Shown here: in pieces, positions 36,876-44,268 of the stretch
Layout of the letters: every line of letters begins with the position of its first letter
Position numbering within the stretch: position 1 is the first letter of the stretch
NCBI GenBank assembly: GCA_964433345.1
Contig: CAYSQJ010000004.1
Span: 1-64,000 of the forward strand
DNA length: 64,000 nucleotides
Source of the DNA: Ga0077527 sp964433345
GTDB lineage: Bacteria; Pseudomonadota; Gammaproteobacteria; Burkholderiales; SG8-41
Reading direction: 5' to 3'
The notes under the pieces: model-generated
Told to the model about the DNA's origin: nothing
The model's database searches: none
Seen by the model: the letters and a program-made list of their open reading frames with translations, nothing else
Translations under genes and position numbers: made by a program

Positions 36876-37712
36876 ATGAGCTTATCGAACACCTCGCGCC
36901 GCACCGTGCTGGCGCTTGCCTTGTCCCTCTTCGCTGCCGGCGCCATGGCGCAGGCCCAGCCCGCTGCCAAGTCCGGGTTCGTGCCCGAGGTCGGCCAGTC
37001 CGGCAAGGACGTGGTCTGGGTGCCCACCGCGCAGGGTCTGGTCGATCGCATGCTCGACATGGCAAAGCTGACGCCCAAGGATATCCACTATGACCTCGGC
37101 TCCGGCGACGGGCGCACGGTGATCACTGCGGCGCGCCGCGGTGCCACCGCCTATGGCGTCGAGTACAACCCGGACATGGTGGAGCTGTCGCGCCGCAATG
37201 CCGCGAAGGAAAAGCTCGCCGGCAAGGCAACCTTCATCCATGGCGACATTTTCGAGACCGATTTCTCGAAGGCGACGGTGATCACGCTGTTCCTGCTGCC
37301 GGAACTCAACGTCAAGCTGCGTCCGAAAATACTTGCCATGGAGCCGGGCACCCGCGTGGTGTCGAATTCCTTCACCATGGGCGACTGGAAATCGGACGAG
37401 ACCCAGACTGCCAAGGGCGACTGCACCAGCTACTGCACGGCTTACATGTGGATCGTGCCGGCGAAAGTCGAGGGCATCTGGAAATCCGGCAATGACGAGA
37501 TCAAGCTGGCGCAGGAATACCAGATGGTGCAGGGTTCGTACAACAGCGGCGGCAAGCTGTCGAACGTGCAGAACGGCCGTGTGCGCGGTACGGACATCAG
37601 CTTCACCGCCGGTGCTGCCCGCTATGCCGGCAAGGTCAGCGGCGATCGCATCGAGGGCACCGTGACCGTTGGTGGCAAGACCTCGCCCTGGGTCGCCACC
37701 CGCAACAAGTAA
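36876..37712 (+). CDS. Exported class I SAM-dependent methyltransferase-like protein
   Basis: This 278-residue protein joins an export signal to a methyltransferase fold. The N-terminus MSLSNTSRRTVLALALSLFA contains SRRTVLA, close to the twin-arginine motif, and ends near AMAQA. The SAM site is DLGSGDGRT (residues 73-81), followed by the YGVEYNPDMV acidic loop. Similarity to DOT1/FAM173-like lysine methyltransferases is seen in YDLGSGDGR. A C-terminal beta domain (from about residue 195) is separate. SAM is not thought to be available in the periplasm, so activity there is puzzling. Confidence 0.8.
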   Translation: MSLSNTSRRTVLALALSLFAAGAMAQAQPAAKSGFVPEVGQSGKDVVWVPTAQGLVDRMLDMAKLTPKDIHYDLGSGDGRTVITAARRGATAYGVEYNPDMVELSRRNAAKEKLAGKATFIHGDIFETDFSKATVITLFLLPELNVKLRPKILAMEPGTRVVSNSFTMGDWKSDETQTAKGDCTSYCTAYMWIVPAKVEGIWKSGNDEIKLAQEYQMVQGSYNSGGKLSNVQNGRVRGTDISFTAGAARYAGKVSGDRIEGTVTVGGKTSPWVATRNK

Positions 37713-37725
37713 TCCCGCATCAATT

Positions 37726-37760
37726 CCCCCGTGTCCCGTCGCAGTGGCGGGCCGCGGGGG
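37726..37760 (+). terminator. GC-rich hairpin after the methyltransferase gene
   Basis: CCCCCG at 37726-37731 pairs with CGGGGG at 37755-37760, with a further inner pairing of CCCGTC and GGCGGG. No T run follows, so termination is possible but not typical. Confidence 0.3.
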
Positions 37761-37961
37761 ATCGCCGGGCCTGAGGGGCGCGCGCAAGTTGCTGTTTTTC
37801 CGTGCTTATATGGGTCGGCGCGGGCTGCGGTTCACACATGCTGGACGTTGCGACCCAAATTGGGAGAACATGCGGAGGCACGGCAGCGTACCGTGCGTTC
37901 AGGGTGCCGGAAACAGCAATGCAACCGGCGCCAATGACCAGCCACTGAGCGAGGAGCTTGC

Positions 37962-38447
37962 ATGTTCAAACATATCCTGATGCCCACCGACGGATCGGAA
38001 CATTCCGAGCGCGCGGTCGCGCGCGGCATCGAACTGGCGAAGCTGTGCGGCGCCAAGGTCACCGGCATCCACGTGATGCAGGACTACCGGATGATGATCG
38101 GCCCAGAGGGACTGGCGCCGACCGAACTCGAGGAGGGCATGGAGGAGCGCGAACGCGAACGCGCCGACAGCTTCCTTGCCTATGTCCAGAAAACCGCCGA
38201 TGAGGCCGGCGTGCCCTGCGAAACGGTGATTGCCAAGGGGCCGCAACCCTACGATGCGATCGTCGATGCCGCCAACGAGCGCGGCTGCGACCTCATCGTG
38301 ATGACTTCGCGCTTCCGCAAGGGGCTGGTGTCGCTGATCCTCGGCAGCGAGGCCAGCCGTGTGCTGCACCGTTCTTCAATCCCGGTGCTGACTTTCCGTG
38401 CGCTGATGAGTTCGGACCATCCCGACAAGGATCTCGGCAAGACCTGA
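37962..38447 (+). CDS. Universal stress protein (UspA family)
   Basis: This 161-residue protein has one Usp domain. It opens with FKHILMPTDGSEHSERAV, and the C-terminal nucleotide loop is ILGSEASRVLHRSSIPVL, where the usual GxxGS pattern is only partly kept. A long acidic helix (ELEEGMEERERERAD) lies in the middle. Usp proteins bind ATP and support survival in stress. The gene is solitary, with a 249-base upstream gap in which no clear promoter is seen. It converges with the hydrolase gene. Confidence 0.9.
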   Translation: MFKHILMPTDGSEHSERAVARGIELAKLCGAKVTGIHVMQDYRMMIGPEGLAPTELEEGMEERERERADSFLAYVQKTADEAGVPCETVIAKGPQPYDAIVDAANERGCDLIVMTSRFRKGLVSLILGSEASRVLHRSSIPVLTFRALMSSDHPDKDLGKT

Positions 38448-38473
38448 GCTTCATCCGTCTCGCCGGCCTGCAT

Positions 38474-38493
38474 GTGCCGCGGTCACGCGGCAC
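38474..38493. terminator. Perfect hairpin between convergent genes
   Basis: GTGCCGCG at 38474-38481 pairs with CGCGGCAC at 38486-38493 around a GTCA loop. It lies between the converging universal stress protein and hydrolase genes and may end both transcripts, though T runs are lacking. Confidence 0.45.
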
Positions 38494-38517
38494 GTCCTTG
38501 AAGCCTGTTCCGCCAGG

Positions 38518-39324
38518 CTATTTCCCCCGGGCAATTACTTCGCGTATGCGCGCCGCGATGTCCTGCGGTTTTTCGGTGGGCGTGATGTGGCGGCCACCGG
38601 CGATAACCGTCAGCGTTGAACCGCCGATTGCCTTGTGCAGCGCTTCGGCCATGGCAACGGGTGTGGCGTAGTCTTCCTCGCCGACGACCACGGCCGTGGG
38701 CACCTTGATCGAGGCGAGCCCGGCGCGCAGGTCGCTGTCGCCGAGCATCTCGCAGGTCTTCACGTAGCAATCGACATTGTTGTCGAGGAAAACCTTGACC
38801 AGGTGATCGACCGTGGCCTTCTCCCCGGCGCGGAAGGCGTCACCGAACCAGCGTCCGGTCTGGAACTCGACCAGCGCGGCCATGCCTTTCTCCAGGCCGG
38901 TGGCGCCGCGCTCGCGCCAGACCTTCGGCGCGTCGGTACCGTACCAGGCGGTGGTGTCGATCAGCACCAGTCCCGTCGTGCGTTGCGGGTAGTCGATGGC
39001 GAAGGCCTGGGCCACCATGCCACCCATCGAGCAGCCGCCGACCACTGCCGATGGCCATTGCACATGGTCCATCAGCTCCGCGAGGTCGCAGGCGAAGAGC
39101 TGCGGGGTGTAGTTCATCACCGGCTGGCCGGAACGGCCGTGGCCGCGGCAATCCCAGGTGAGCAGCTGGCAGTCGCTTGCCAGTTCCCGGACAACGCCGT
39201 CCCAGATGCTGCGGTCGAGCGCGAGCGAGTGCACCAGCGCCACGCGTGGAGCGTGGCTGCCGGCACCGGCATGCAGGGTGTAAGTAATGTCGCAGCCGTC
39301 GGAAGTCATGAATTTTTCGGTCAT
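38518..39324 (-). CDS. Alpha/beta hydrolase, PcaD-like
   Basis: This 268-residue alpha/beta hydrolase has the nucleophile elbow GGCSMGGMVAQ near residue 97, the acid in VVGEEDYATP and a histidine in GGRHITPTEKP. DCRGHGRSG marks the strand before the elbow. It is related to the hydrolase at 22244 and to 3-oxoadipate enol-lactonases. It stands alone, with a 222-base upstream gap containing no other clear feature. Lactone or ester hydrolysis is expected. Confidence 0.85.
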   Translation of the reverse strand: MTEKFMTSDGCDITYTLHAGAGSHAPRVALVHSLALDRSIWDGVVRELASDCQLLTWDCRGHGRSGQPVMNYTPQLFACDLAELMDHVQWPSAVVGGCSMGGMVAQAFAIDYPQRTTGLVLIDTTAWYGTDAPKVWRERGATGLEKGMAALVEFQTGRWFGDAFRAGEKATVDHLVKVFLDNNVDCYVKTCEMLGDSDLRAGLASIKVPTAVVVGEEDYATPVAMAEALHKAIGGSTLTVIAGGRHITPTEKPQDIAARIREVIARGK

Positions 39325-39546
39325 GTGCCTGTTCTTTCGTGATGATCGAAGGAGGGCGGACAGGATGCCGCCTTGCCGGCTGCTCGCGGGTTGCGGGCAT
39401 GGCGCGGTACTGTCCGGTAGGGGAACGGATTATAAGTCAGACGCCCGTTGGCCCGGCCGTCGTGCGACGGGCGTCGCATGGTGTCCTGCCAGCCGCTATA
39501 GTGCGTCAGTGCCGGAACAGTCCGGTCCCGGCCTGCGGAGAAGCCC

Positions 39547-39804
39547 ATGCACAGCGAAAAGATCAAGGTCCGTGTCACCGAAACGCGCCAGGAGATGGAG
39601 GTGGTTGTGCTCAGCAAGCGGCCTTCATCGATAGAGGTGGTGCTCGGCAGCGGCGTGCACAGCGTGAAATGCGAACTCACGCCGACCCGCAACGGGCTGG
39701 CCTATGCCGGAACGGTGATGGGCCGCGAAATCGTCTACGAGCGCAGCCGCGAGCAGGTGCAGGCGGACATCGAGCGTCTGAACCCCGGGGAGTACCGGCG
39801 CTGA
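39547..39804 (+). CDS. Small conserved-looking hypothetical protein
   Basis: This 85-residue protein, MHSEKIKVRVTETRQEMEVV onward, is predicted to be mostly beta strand with a short helical end and no signal or membrane segment. I do not recognise it. Coding is supported by codon use like its neighbours and by a start just after a GC-rich leader ending in GGAGAAGCCC. It converges with the MAPEG gene, ten bases apart. Confidence 0.6.
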   Translation: MHSEKIKVRVTETRQEMEVVVLSKRPSSIEVVLGSGVHSVKCELTPTRNGLAYAGTVMGREIVYERSREQVQADIERLNPGEYRR

Positions 39805-39813
39805 TCCGGCGTT

Positions 39814-40197
39814 TCAGGCCAGCCGCGAGAACAGCAGGAACAGGCTGGCGGAAATGATAACGCTGAAAGTCAGCACCATGCCGATGGTGCGGTAACGCAG
39901 GTTTTCCCGCAGTTGGCTGACGCCCCAGGCATGCAGCAGGCGTCCGGCGAGCAGCGCGATGCCGAGAACATGCATGCGCAGCGCGGAACCGCCGCCGCGC
40001 TCCACGAAAAACATCAGCAGCAGTGCGAGCGGCACGTATTCCGCGAAGTTGGCATGAACGCGCATCGCCCGCCGCAGCGCGGTCTGGCCGCCGTCGCCCA
40101 GCGCCACCCGGTGGCGGCGCCTGATGCGGATGGTCTGCAGGCTCAGTGCAACATAAACTAGGCCGAGGATGGCGGCGTAGAGCGGTGTGACGGTCAT
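39814..40197 (-). CDS. MAPEG-family membrane protein
   Basis: This 127-residue membrane protein has four hydrophobic helices and the MAPEG core RVHANFAEYVPLALLLM near residue 45. Members are glutathione-dependent enzymes or relatives of unknown activity. The ATG at 40197 gives the short N-terminus MTVTPLYAAILGL usual in the family, preceded by GGAG. A frame from 40227 adds ten residues. It has no obvious operon partner. Confidence 0.85.
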   Translation of the reverse strand: MTVTPLYAAILGLVYVALSLQTIRIRRRHRVALGDGGQTALRRAMRVHANFAEYVPLALLLMFFVERGGGSALRMHVLGIALLAGRLLHAWGVSQLRENLRYRTIGMVLTFSVIISASLFLLFSRLA

Positions 40198-40273
40198 GAC
40201 GGCGAACTCCGGCCCGGACATGGGCACATGCCGGCCATTCTAGACGCGGACGCGCTTGCCAGCGTTGCCGGTT

Positions 40274-41491
40274 TCAGAACGCCCGCGTCACCGCGATGTC
40301 GCGCATCACCGCTTCCGGGGTGTGGCGTTCCGCAGCGGCTGCTGCTCCGGCGGCACAGGCTTCGAGGTAGGCGCCGAGCCCGCGGGCATGGGCGACCGCG
40401 GCGCGACCGAAGCGCAGGCGCTGCGCCGAATACCCGGGCAGCGCGGAAGCGACATCATTGCCGGACTCGCGCAACAGCGCGGCCAGCGCCAGCGCGTCGC
40501 CGGCGGCCTTGGACACGCCCATGCCGACATGCGGCCGGGCGACGAAGGCGGCGTCGCCGAGCAGGGCGACGCGGCCGAAATCCATGCGCGCCGACTCGAG
40601 ATCGAAAATCGCCTGGAAGAAGGGCTGCCGGGTGCGGGCGACCACTTCCGCAAACTGCGGCGACAGGTGGTCCCTTGCCGCCTTGCGCATCGCCGCGATC
40701 ACCCCGGGCCTGATCAGCGGCGGCGGGATCGACATGTCGTGGCGGCGGCCGTGGATGTCGGTGCATAGTTCCGGCAGCTCGCGTTCGGAATGCGTCGGGC
40801 GGTACCAGACGAAATTGAAACAGCGCTCTCCGGCGCGCGTCGAATGGCTGAAGCCGGCGACCGGGTAACCGAGCATGTGTTCGCGCGGTGCGAGGCTGAA
40901 GGCGAATTTCGGAAACAGGTCGCGACGGGTCTGCGGCGCCAGTTCGTTCTCGTCGGCGAGTCCGCGCCAGGCGATGTAGCCGGCGTAACGCGGCATGGTT
41001 TCCGGCGAGAGCTGCGCACGCACCGCCGAGCGTATGCCGTCGGCGCCGATCAGCAGATCGCCGCGTGCCGTAGCACCGTTGCGGAAACGCGCGCTGACGC
41101 CATCTGCATCCTGCGCGATCCCGGTGCAGGCATGGCCGAGGTGATAACGCGTGGCCGGAAAGGCCGCGAGCAGGAGCTCGTGCAGCCGGCCCCAGGTCGT
41201 AAGGCATTGCCGGATCGGCAATGTGCCGAGCACGGCACCGTCGCGGTCGAAGGCGACGCGGCCCTCGATGTCGACGCCGATGGAGTCATCGCGCGGGATG
41301 CCAATGAGTTCCAGCGCAGCGAACAGGTCGGGATGGGTGATGATGCCGGCGCCGCGGCCGGCCAGCGGCTCGGCCGATTGCTCGAAGACCTCGATGTCCC
41401 AGCCCTGGCGCAGCAGCAAGTTGGCGGCGAACAGCCCGCCGAGGGAACCGCCGATGACCAGCGCCCGCGGCGGGCGCGCAGCGGCGGCCAT
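40274..41491 (-). CDS. FAD-dependent aromatic-type monooxygenase (2,6-dihydroxypyridine hydroxylase-like)
   Basis: This 405-residue flavoprotein monooxygenase hydroxylates a ring using NAD(P)H and oxygen. The dinucleotide motif is VIGGSLGGLFAANLL (residues 12-26), the middle motif DLLIGADGIRSAVR binds FAD and NAD(P)H, and GDAAFVARPHVGMGVSKAAGDALALA is the pyrophosphate-binding end, close to 2,6-dihydroxypyridine hydroxylase. It starts five bases after the VOC gene, and a NIPSNAP gene precedes that, forming a three-gene operon. Ring hydroxylation of an N-heterocycle or phenol is the inferred step. Confidence 0.87.
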   Translation of the reverse strand: MAAAARPPRALVIGGSLGGLFAANLLLRQGWDIEVFEQSAEPLAGRGAGIITHPDLFAALELIGIPRDDSIGVDIEGRVAFDRDGAVLGTLPIRQCLTTWGRLHELLLAAFPATRYHLGHACTGIAQDADGVSARFRNGATARGDLLIGADGIRSAVRAQLSPETMPRYAGYIAWRGLADENELAPQTRRDLFPKFAFSLAPREHMLGYPVAGFSHSTRAGERCFNFVWYRPTHSERELPELCTDIHGRRHDMSIPPPLIRPGVIAAMRKAARDHLSPQFAEVVARTRQPFFQAIFDLESARMDFGRVALLGDAAFVARPHVGMGVSKAAGDALALAALLRESGNDVASALPGYSAQRLRFGRAAVAHARGLGAYLEACAAGAAAAAERHTPEAVMRDIAVTRAF

Positions 41492-41496
41492 GCCCT

Positions 41497-41940
41497 TCAG
41501 ACGGCCGCGGCTTCGGCGGCGGGGTAATTCAGCTCGAGGGTGACGCCGCTGGGATCCTCTAAGAACAGCTGGTGGATGCCCAGCGCAGGCACCGTGCGTT
41601 CACGGAAGGCGATCTTGTGCTGTTGCAGGCGGCGACGCATGTCGTCCAGTCCGGTGGCGGTGAAGGCCATGTGGTCCACGCTGCCGGTGCCCTGCAAAGC
41701 CGCAGGGTCGCGGTCGCCAAGGTAATCCTTGAGGCCCTGCGGATTGTGCGGGTCGATGCCGATGATGTGAACGACGCCGGTGGTCTCCGGATACTGCGCG
41801 CCGTTGTAGAGCCAGATGCCGGGAAAATCGAAGGGCGGCCGGAAACCGACGGTGAAACCCATGACCTCCGTGTAGAAGCGGCGCGATGCCTCGATGTCGG
41901 TCGTGCGAATCGAGTAATGGTCGAGCCTGCCGACGGGCAT
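41497..41940 (-). CDS. VOC-family metalloenzyme (glyoxalase/dioxygenase fold)
   Basis: This 147-residue protein has the paired beta-alpha-beta-beta-beta fold of vicinal-oxygen-chelate enzymes. Likely metal ligands are the histidine of RLDHYSIR, that of GSVDHMAF, and the glutamate of GVTLELNY. The ATG at 41940 gives MPVGRLDHYS; the longer open frame upstream runs into the NIPSNAP gene in another phase. It sits between a NIPSNAP protein and a ring hydroxylase, so ring-cleaving dioxygenase or isomerase activity is a reasonable guess. Confidence 0.85.
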   Translation of the reverse strand: MPVGRLDHYSIRTTDIEASRRFYTEVMGFTVGFRPPFDFPGIWLYNGAQYPETTGVVHIIGIDPHNPQGLKDYLGDRDPAALQGTGSVDHMAFTATGLDDMRRRLQQHKIAFRERTVPALGIHQLFLEDPSGVTLELNYPAAEAAAV

Positions 41941-41957
41941 GCGCCGCTCCCGGTGCC

Positions 41958-42596
41958 TTACTGCAGCGGCGAGAATGCCGCAGGCATCACGATCTTGTTT
42001 TCCTGCGCCGTCAGCCGAACTTCGGGCAGGCCTTCCTTCTTGGCCAGCACCGAGGGCGGCCACACGCCGGTGGCGATCGACTTCTGCCGGATCTCGTTGC
42101 GCGCATCCAGCGTCGGGTATGACCAGATGTGCACGAAGCGGTTGATGTTGCCGCACTCGGCGTACCACATGCCCACCAGCGGGCTGAGCTTCACGCGTTC
42201 GACCAGCGCCTTCTCCCAGGTCTTGGTGATCTTCGGCAGTTCGCCGGGCGCATGGGTGTAGGTGCGCATTTCGAAGTAAGGCCCCATTTTCCCGGGCTTC
42301 AGTTCGGGCGAGAACGGAAACGGAATGAAAATTTCCGAGCGCATGTTGAGAATGAACTCGCCGATCTTCGGCGGCCAGTTGCCGGTGGCGACGGCTTCGT
42401 TGCGGATGCGTTCGCGCTCGGCCATGTCCTTGTACGGCCAGACATGGATGATCTGGTTCAGCGGTCCGATTTCGGTGTGCCAGAACGCGGCGAGCGGCGA
42501 CAGCTTCTTGCGGTGCTCGTAGGCCTCGCCGAAACGTTTCTCGACTTCGCCTACGGCATGGGGTTTCAGGTCGTACGTGCGTACTTCGTAAATCAT
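41958..42596 (-). CDS. NIPSNAP-family protein, two domains
   Basis: This 212-residue protein contains two NIPSNAP (ferredoxin-like) domains. The first starts MIYEVRTYDLKPHAVGE and the second FEMRTYTHAPGELPK near residue 108. Each contains a HVWPYKDM or HIWSYPTL motif. The molecular function of this family is poorly defined, but bacterial members often sit in aromatic or terpenoid catabolic operons. It is the first gene of the operon with the VOC and monooxygenase genes (17- and 5-base gaps). Confidence 0.9.
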   Translation of the reverse strand: MIYEVRTYDLKPHAVGEVEKRFGEAYEHRKKLSPLAAFWHTEIGPLNQIIHVWPYKDMAERERIRNEAVATGNWPPKIGEFILNMRSEIFIPFPFSPELKPGKMGPYFEMRTYTHAPGELPKITKTWEKALVERVKLSPLVGMWYAECGNINRFVHIWSYPTLDARNEIRQKSIATGVWPPSVLAKKEGLPEVRLTAQENKIVMPAAFSPLQ

Positions 42597-42660
42597 GGTG
42601 TCCTCCGGGTGGTCGCCGCTCTTGTTGGAGCGGCGAGTTTACCAGAGGCCACCGCCGCGC

Positions 42661-43152
42661 TCAGAGTCCCTCTTCGGCCTGCTGCCCGGCGTGGTAGGTC
42701 GCGTAGACCAGCACCGGAATTTTCAGCGCGCCGAGATGCTGGTCGAGCAGCGGCTTGACCGCATTCCAGTCGAGGCGGCCGATGCCGGTGGCGAGCCGAG
42801 GCAGCGCGAGGCTGGTGAATCTTTCGGTCTCCGCCAGTTTCGCCAGTTCGCGCAACGCGTGGCCGACATGCTGCAGCGAAGCCGGCCCCGGCGTTCCGCC
42901 ATGGTGGCCTTCGATCGCGTCATGGGTGAACAGGTTGACGATCTTCCTGCCGTCGGCGCCCATCCATGTCCACAGGGTGCCGGGTTTGGGATGCTGGGAC
43001 TGGCAGAAATGGCGGAAGTCCTTGTACATCGCCGGCCAGCGTTCGCGCAGCTGCAGCGCGAGCCCGCTGTGGAAAGGGTCGTTGGGGGCCACGCCGTGGG
43101 CGATGACCTGTGCGCGGGTCAGGAGGATGTCTCCGCTGACTTCCCTGATCAT
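42661..43152 (-). CDS. Macro-domain protein
   Basis: This 163-residue cytoplasmic protein is a macro domain, which binds ADP-ribose or derivatives. It begins MIREVSGDILLTRAQVIAHG, matching the first strand and loop, and has VNLFTHDA, SLALPRLATGIGRLDW as the phosphate-binding loop, and LVYATYH at the end. A GGAG site lies seven bases before the ATG at 43152. A frame to 43206 is not needed. It could remove ADP-ribose or hydrolyse O-acetyl-ADP-ribose, which would link it to the sirtuin at 15345 biochemically but not by location. Confidence 0.85.
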   Translation of the reverse strand: MIREVSGDILLTRAQVIAHGVAPNDPFHSGLALQLRERWPAMYKDFRHFCQSQHPKPGTLWTWMGADGRKIVNLFTHDAIEGHHGGTPGPASLQHVGHALRELAKLAETERFTSLALPRLATGIGRLDWNAVKPLLDQHLGALKIPVLVYATYHAGQQAEEGL

Positions 43153-43247
43153 GGAATGCTCCAAAAAGTCTGCGCCGGGCCGGAATGGCCGGCGTCGGTG
43201 CAACATTACCCCGGAAAGCGGCTGCCCGGCTTGATGCAGCGCAAGTT

Positions 43248-44159
43248 TCAGAGCTCCCGCGCGATTTCCGCCAACAGCTGCCGGAACCAGCGCTGCGCCG
43301 GTTGCTTGTGCGTGCGCTCGTGCCAGTACATCGCGATACGGGCATCCGGGACTTCCAGCGGCAGCGACAGGACCTGCAGCGGGTGATGTGCCGCCATCGC
43401 CCGTGCCAGGCGCTGCGGCATGGTCGACAGCAGGTTCGACTGCGCCACTGCATGGGCCAGCGCGTAGGCGTTCTGCACCTGCAGCGCAATGCGCAGGCGG
43501 CCACCGAGCGCCGCCACGGCTGCATCCACGGCTCCGGTGGACACGCGGGTGCGCGGCTGCTCGACGCGGACGTGGGCGGCGTCAAGGTACTGTGCAGCAC
43601 TGATGCGGCCCTTCAGCCGCGGATGGCCGCGGCGGACGATGCACACCAGTGGATCGCGAAACAGCAGCTTCATGCGCAGCGAGGGCGGTGGATCCGGCAG
43701 CCAGCCCAGGCGCAGATCGATTTCGCCGCTCTCGAGCCAGGCCGCGGCATGTTCCGGGGCGGAACTGCGGAAGGCGACGTCGATGCCGGGGGCGCGGGTC
43801 TCGAGGTCGGCGGCCAGCCTCGGCGCGAGCAGGTATTCCACGAATTCCGGCGACATCACGTTGAAACGCTGGCGTGCGGTCGCCGGCGCGAACTCGGCCG
43901 GGCGCGCGCGCAGCCGCTCCGCGGCGCCGAGCAGCGCGCGCACTTCGCCCTCCAGCTCCAGGGCGCGCGCAGTCGGGGTCATCCGCCCCTGGCCCTTCAG
44001 CAGCAGCGGGTCGTCGAACAGCCGCCGCAGCCGTGCCAGCGCGTGGCTGACCGCAGGCTGCGACAGCTCCAGCCGCAGCGCGGCGCGCGAGACGCTGCGT
44101 TCGGTCATCAGCGCGGCGAAGCAGCGCAGCAACCGGAAATCGGGATCCTGTCCATTCAT
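43248..44159 (-). CDS. LysR-type transcriptional regulator
   Basis: This 303-residue regulator has an N-terminal winged helix-turn-helix (FRLLRCFAALMTERSVSRAALRLELSQPAVSHALARLR, stated only in part: SRAALRLELSQPAVSHAL near residue 30) and a periplasmic-binding-like effector domain. MNGQDPDFRLL is chosen as the start; ATG 44177 is possible. It is divergent from the CocE/NonD hydrolase gene across a 109-base gap, the classical LysR arrangement, so it probably controls that gene. Effector is unknown. Confidence 0.9.
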   Translation of the reverse strand: MNGQDPDFRLLRCFAALMTERSVSRAALRLELSQPAVSHALARLRRLFDDPLLLKGQGRMTPTARALELEGEVRALLGAAERLRARPAEFAPATARQRFNVMSPEFVEYLLAPRLAADLETRAPGIDVAFRSSAPEHAAAWLESGEIDLRLGWLPDPPPSLRMKLLFRDPLVCIVRRGHPRLKGRISAAQYLDAAHVRVEQPRTRVSTGAVDAAVAALGGRLRIALQVQNAYALAHAVAQSNLLSTMPQRLARAMAAHHPLQVLSLPLEVPDARIAMYWHERTHKQPAQRWFRQLLAEIAREL

Positions 44160-44268
44160 GATCTGAATAACGGTCATTCGGATGGCAATATGGACCGATG
44201 ATAGCAGTGCGCCCAGAATCATGGCGCCTGCCGCGCCACCGCGCCGGCACCCGCCACAGGAGGAGAAC

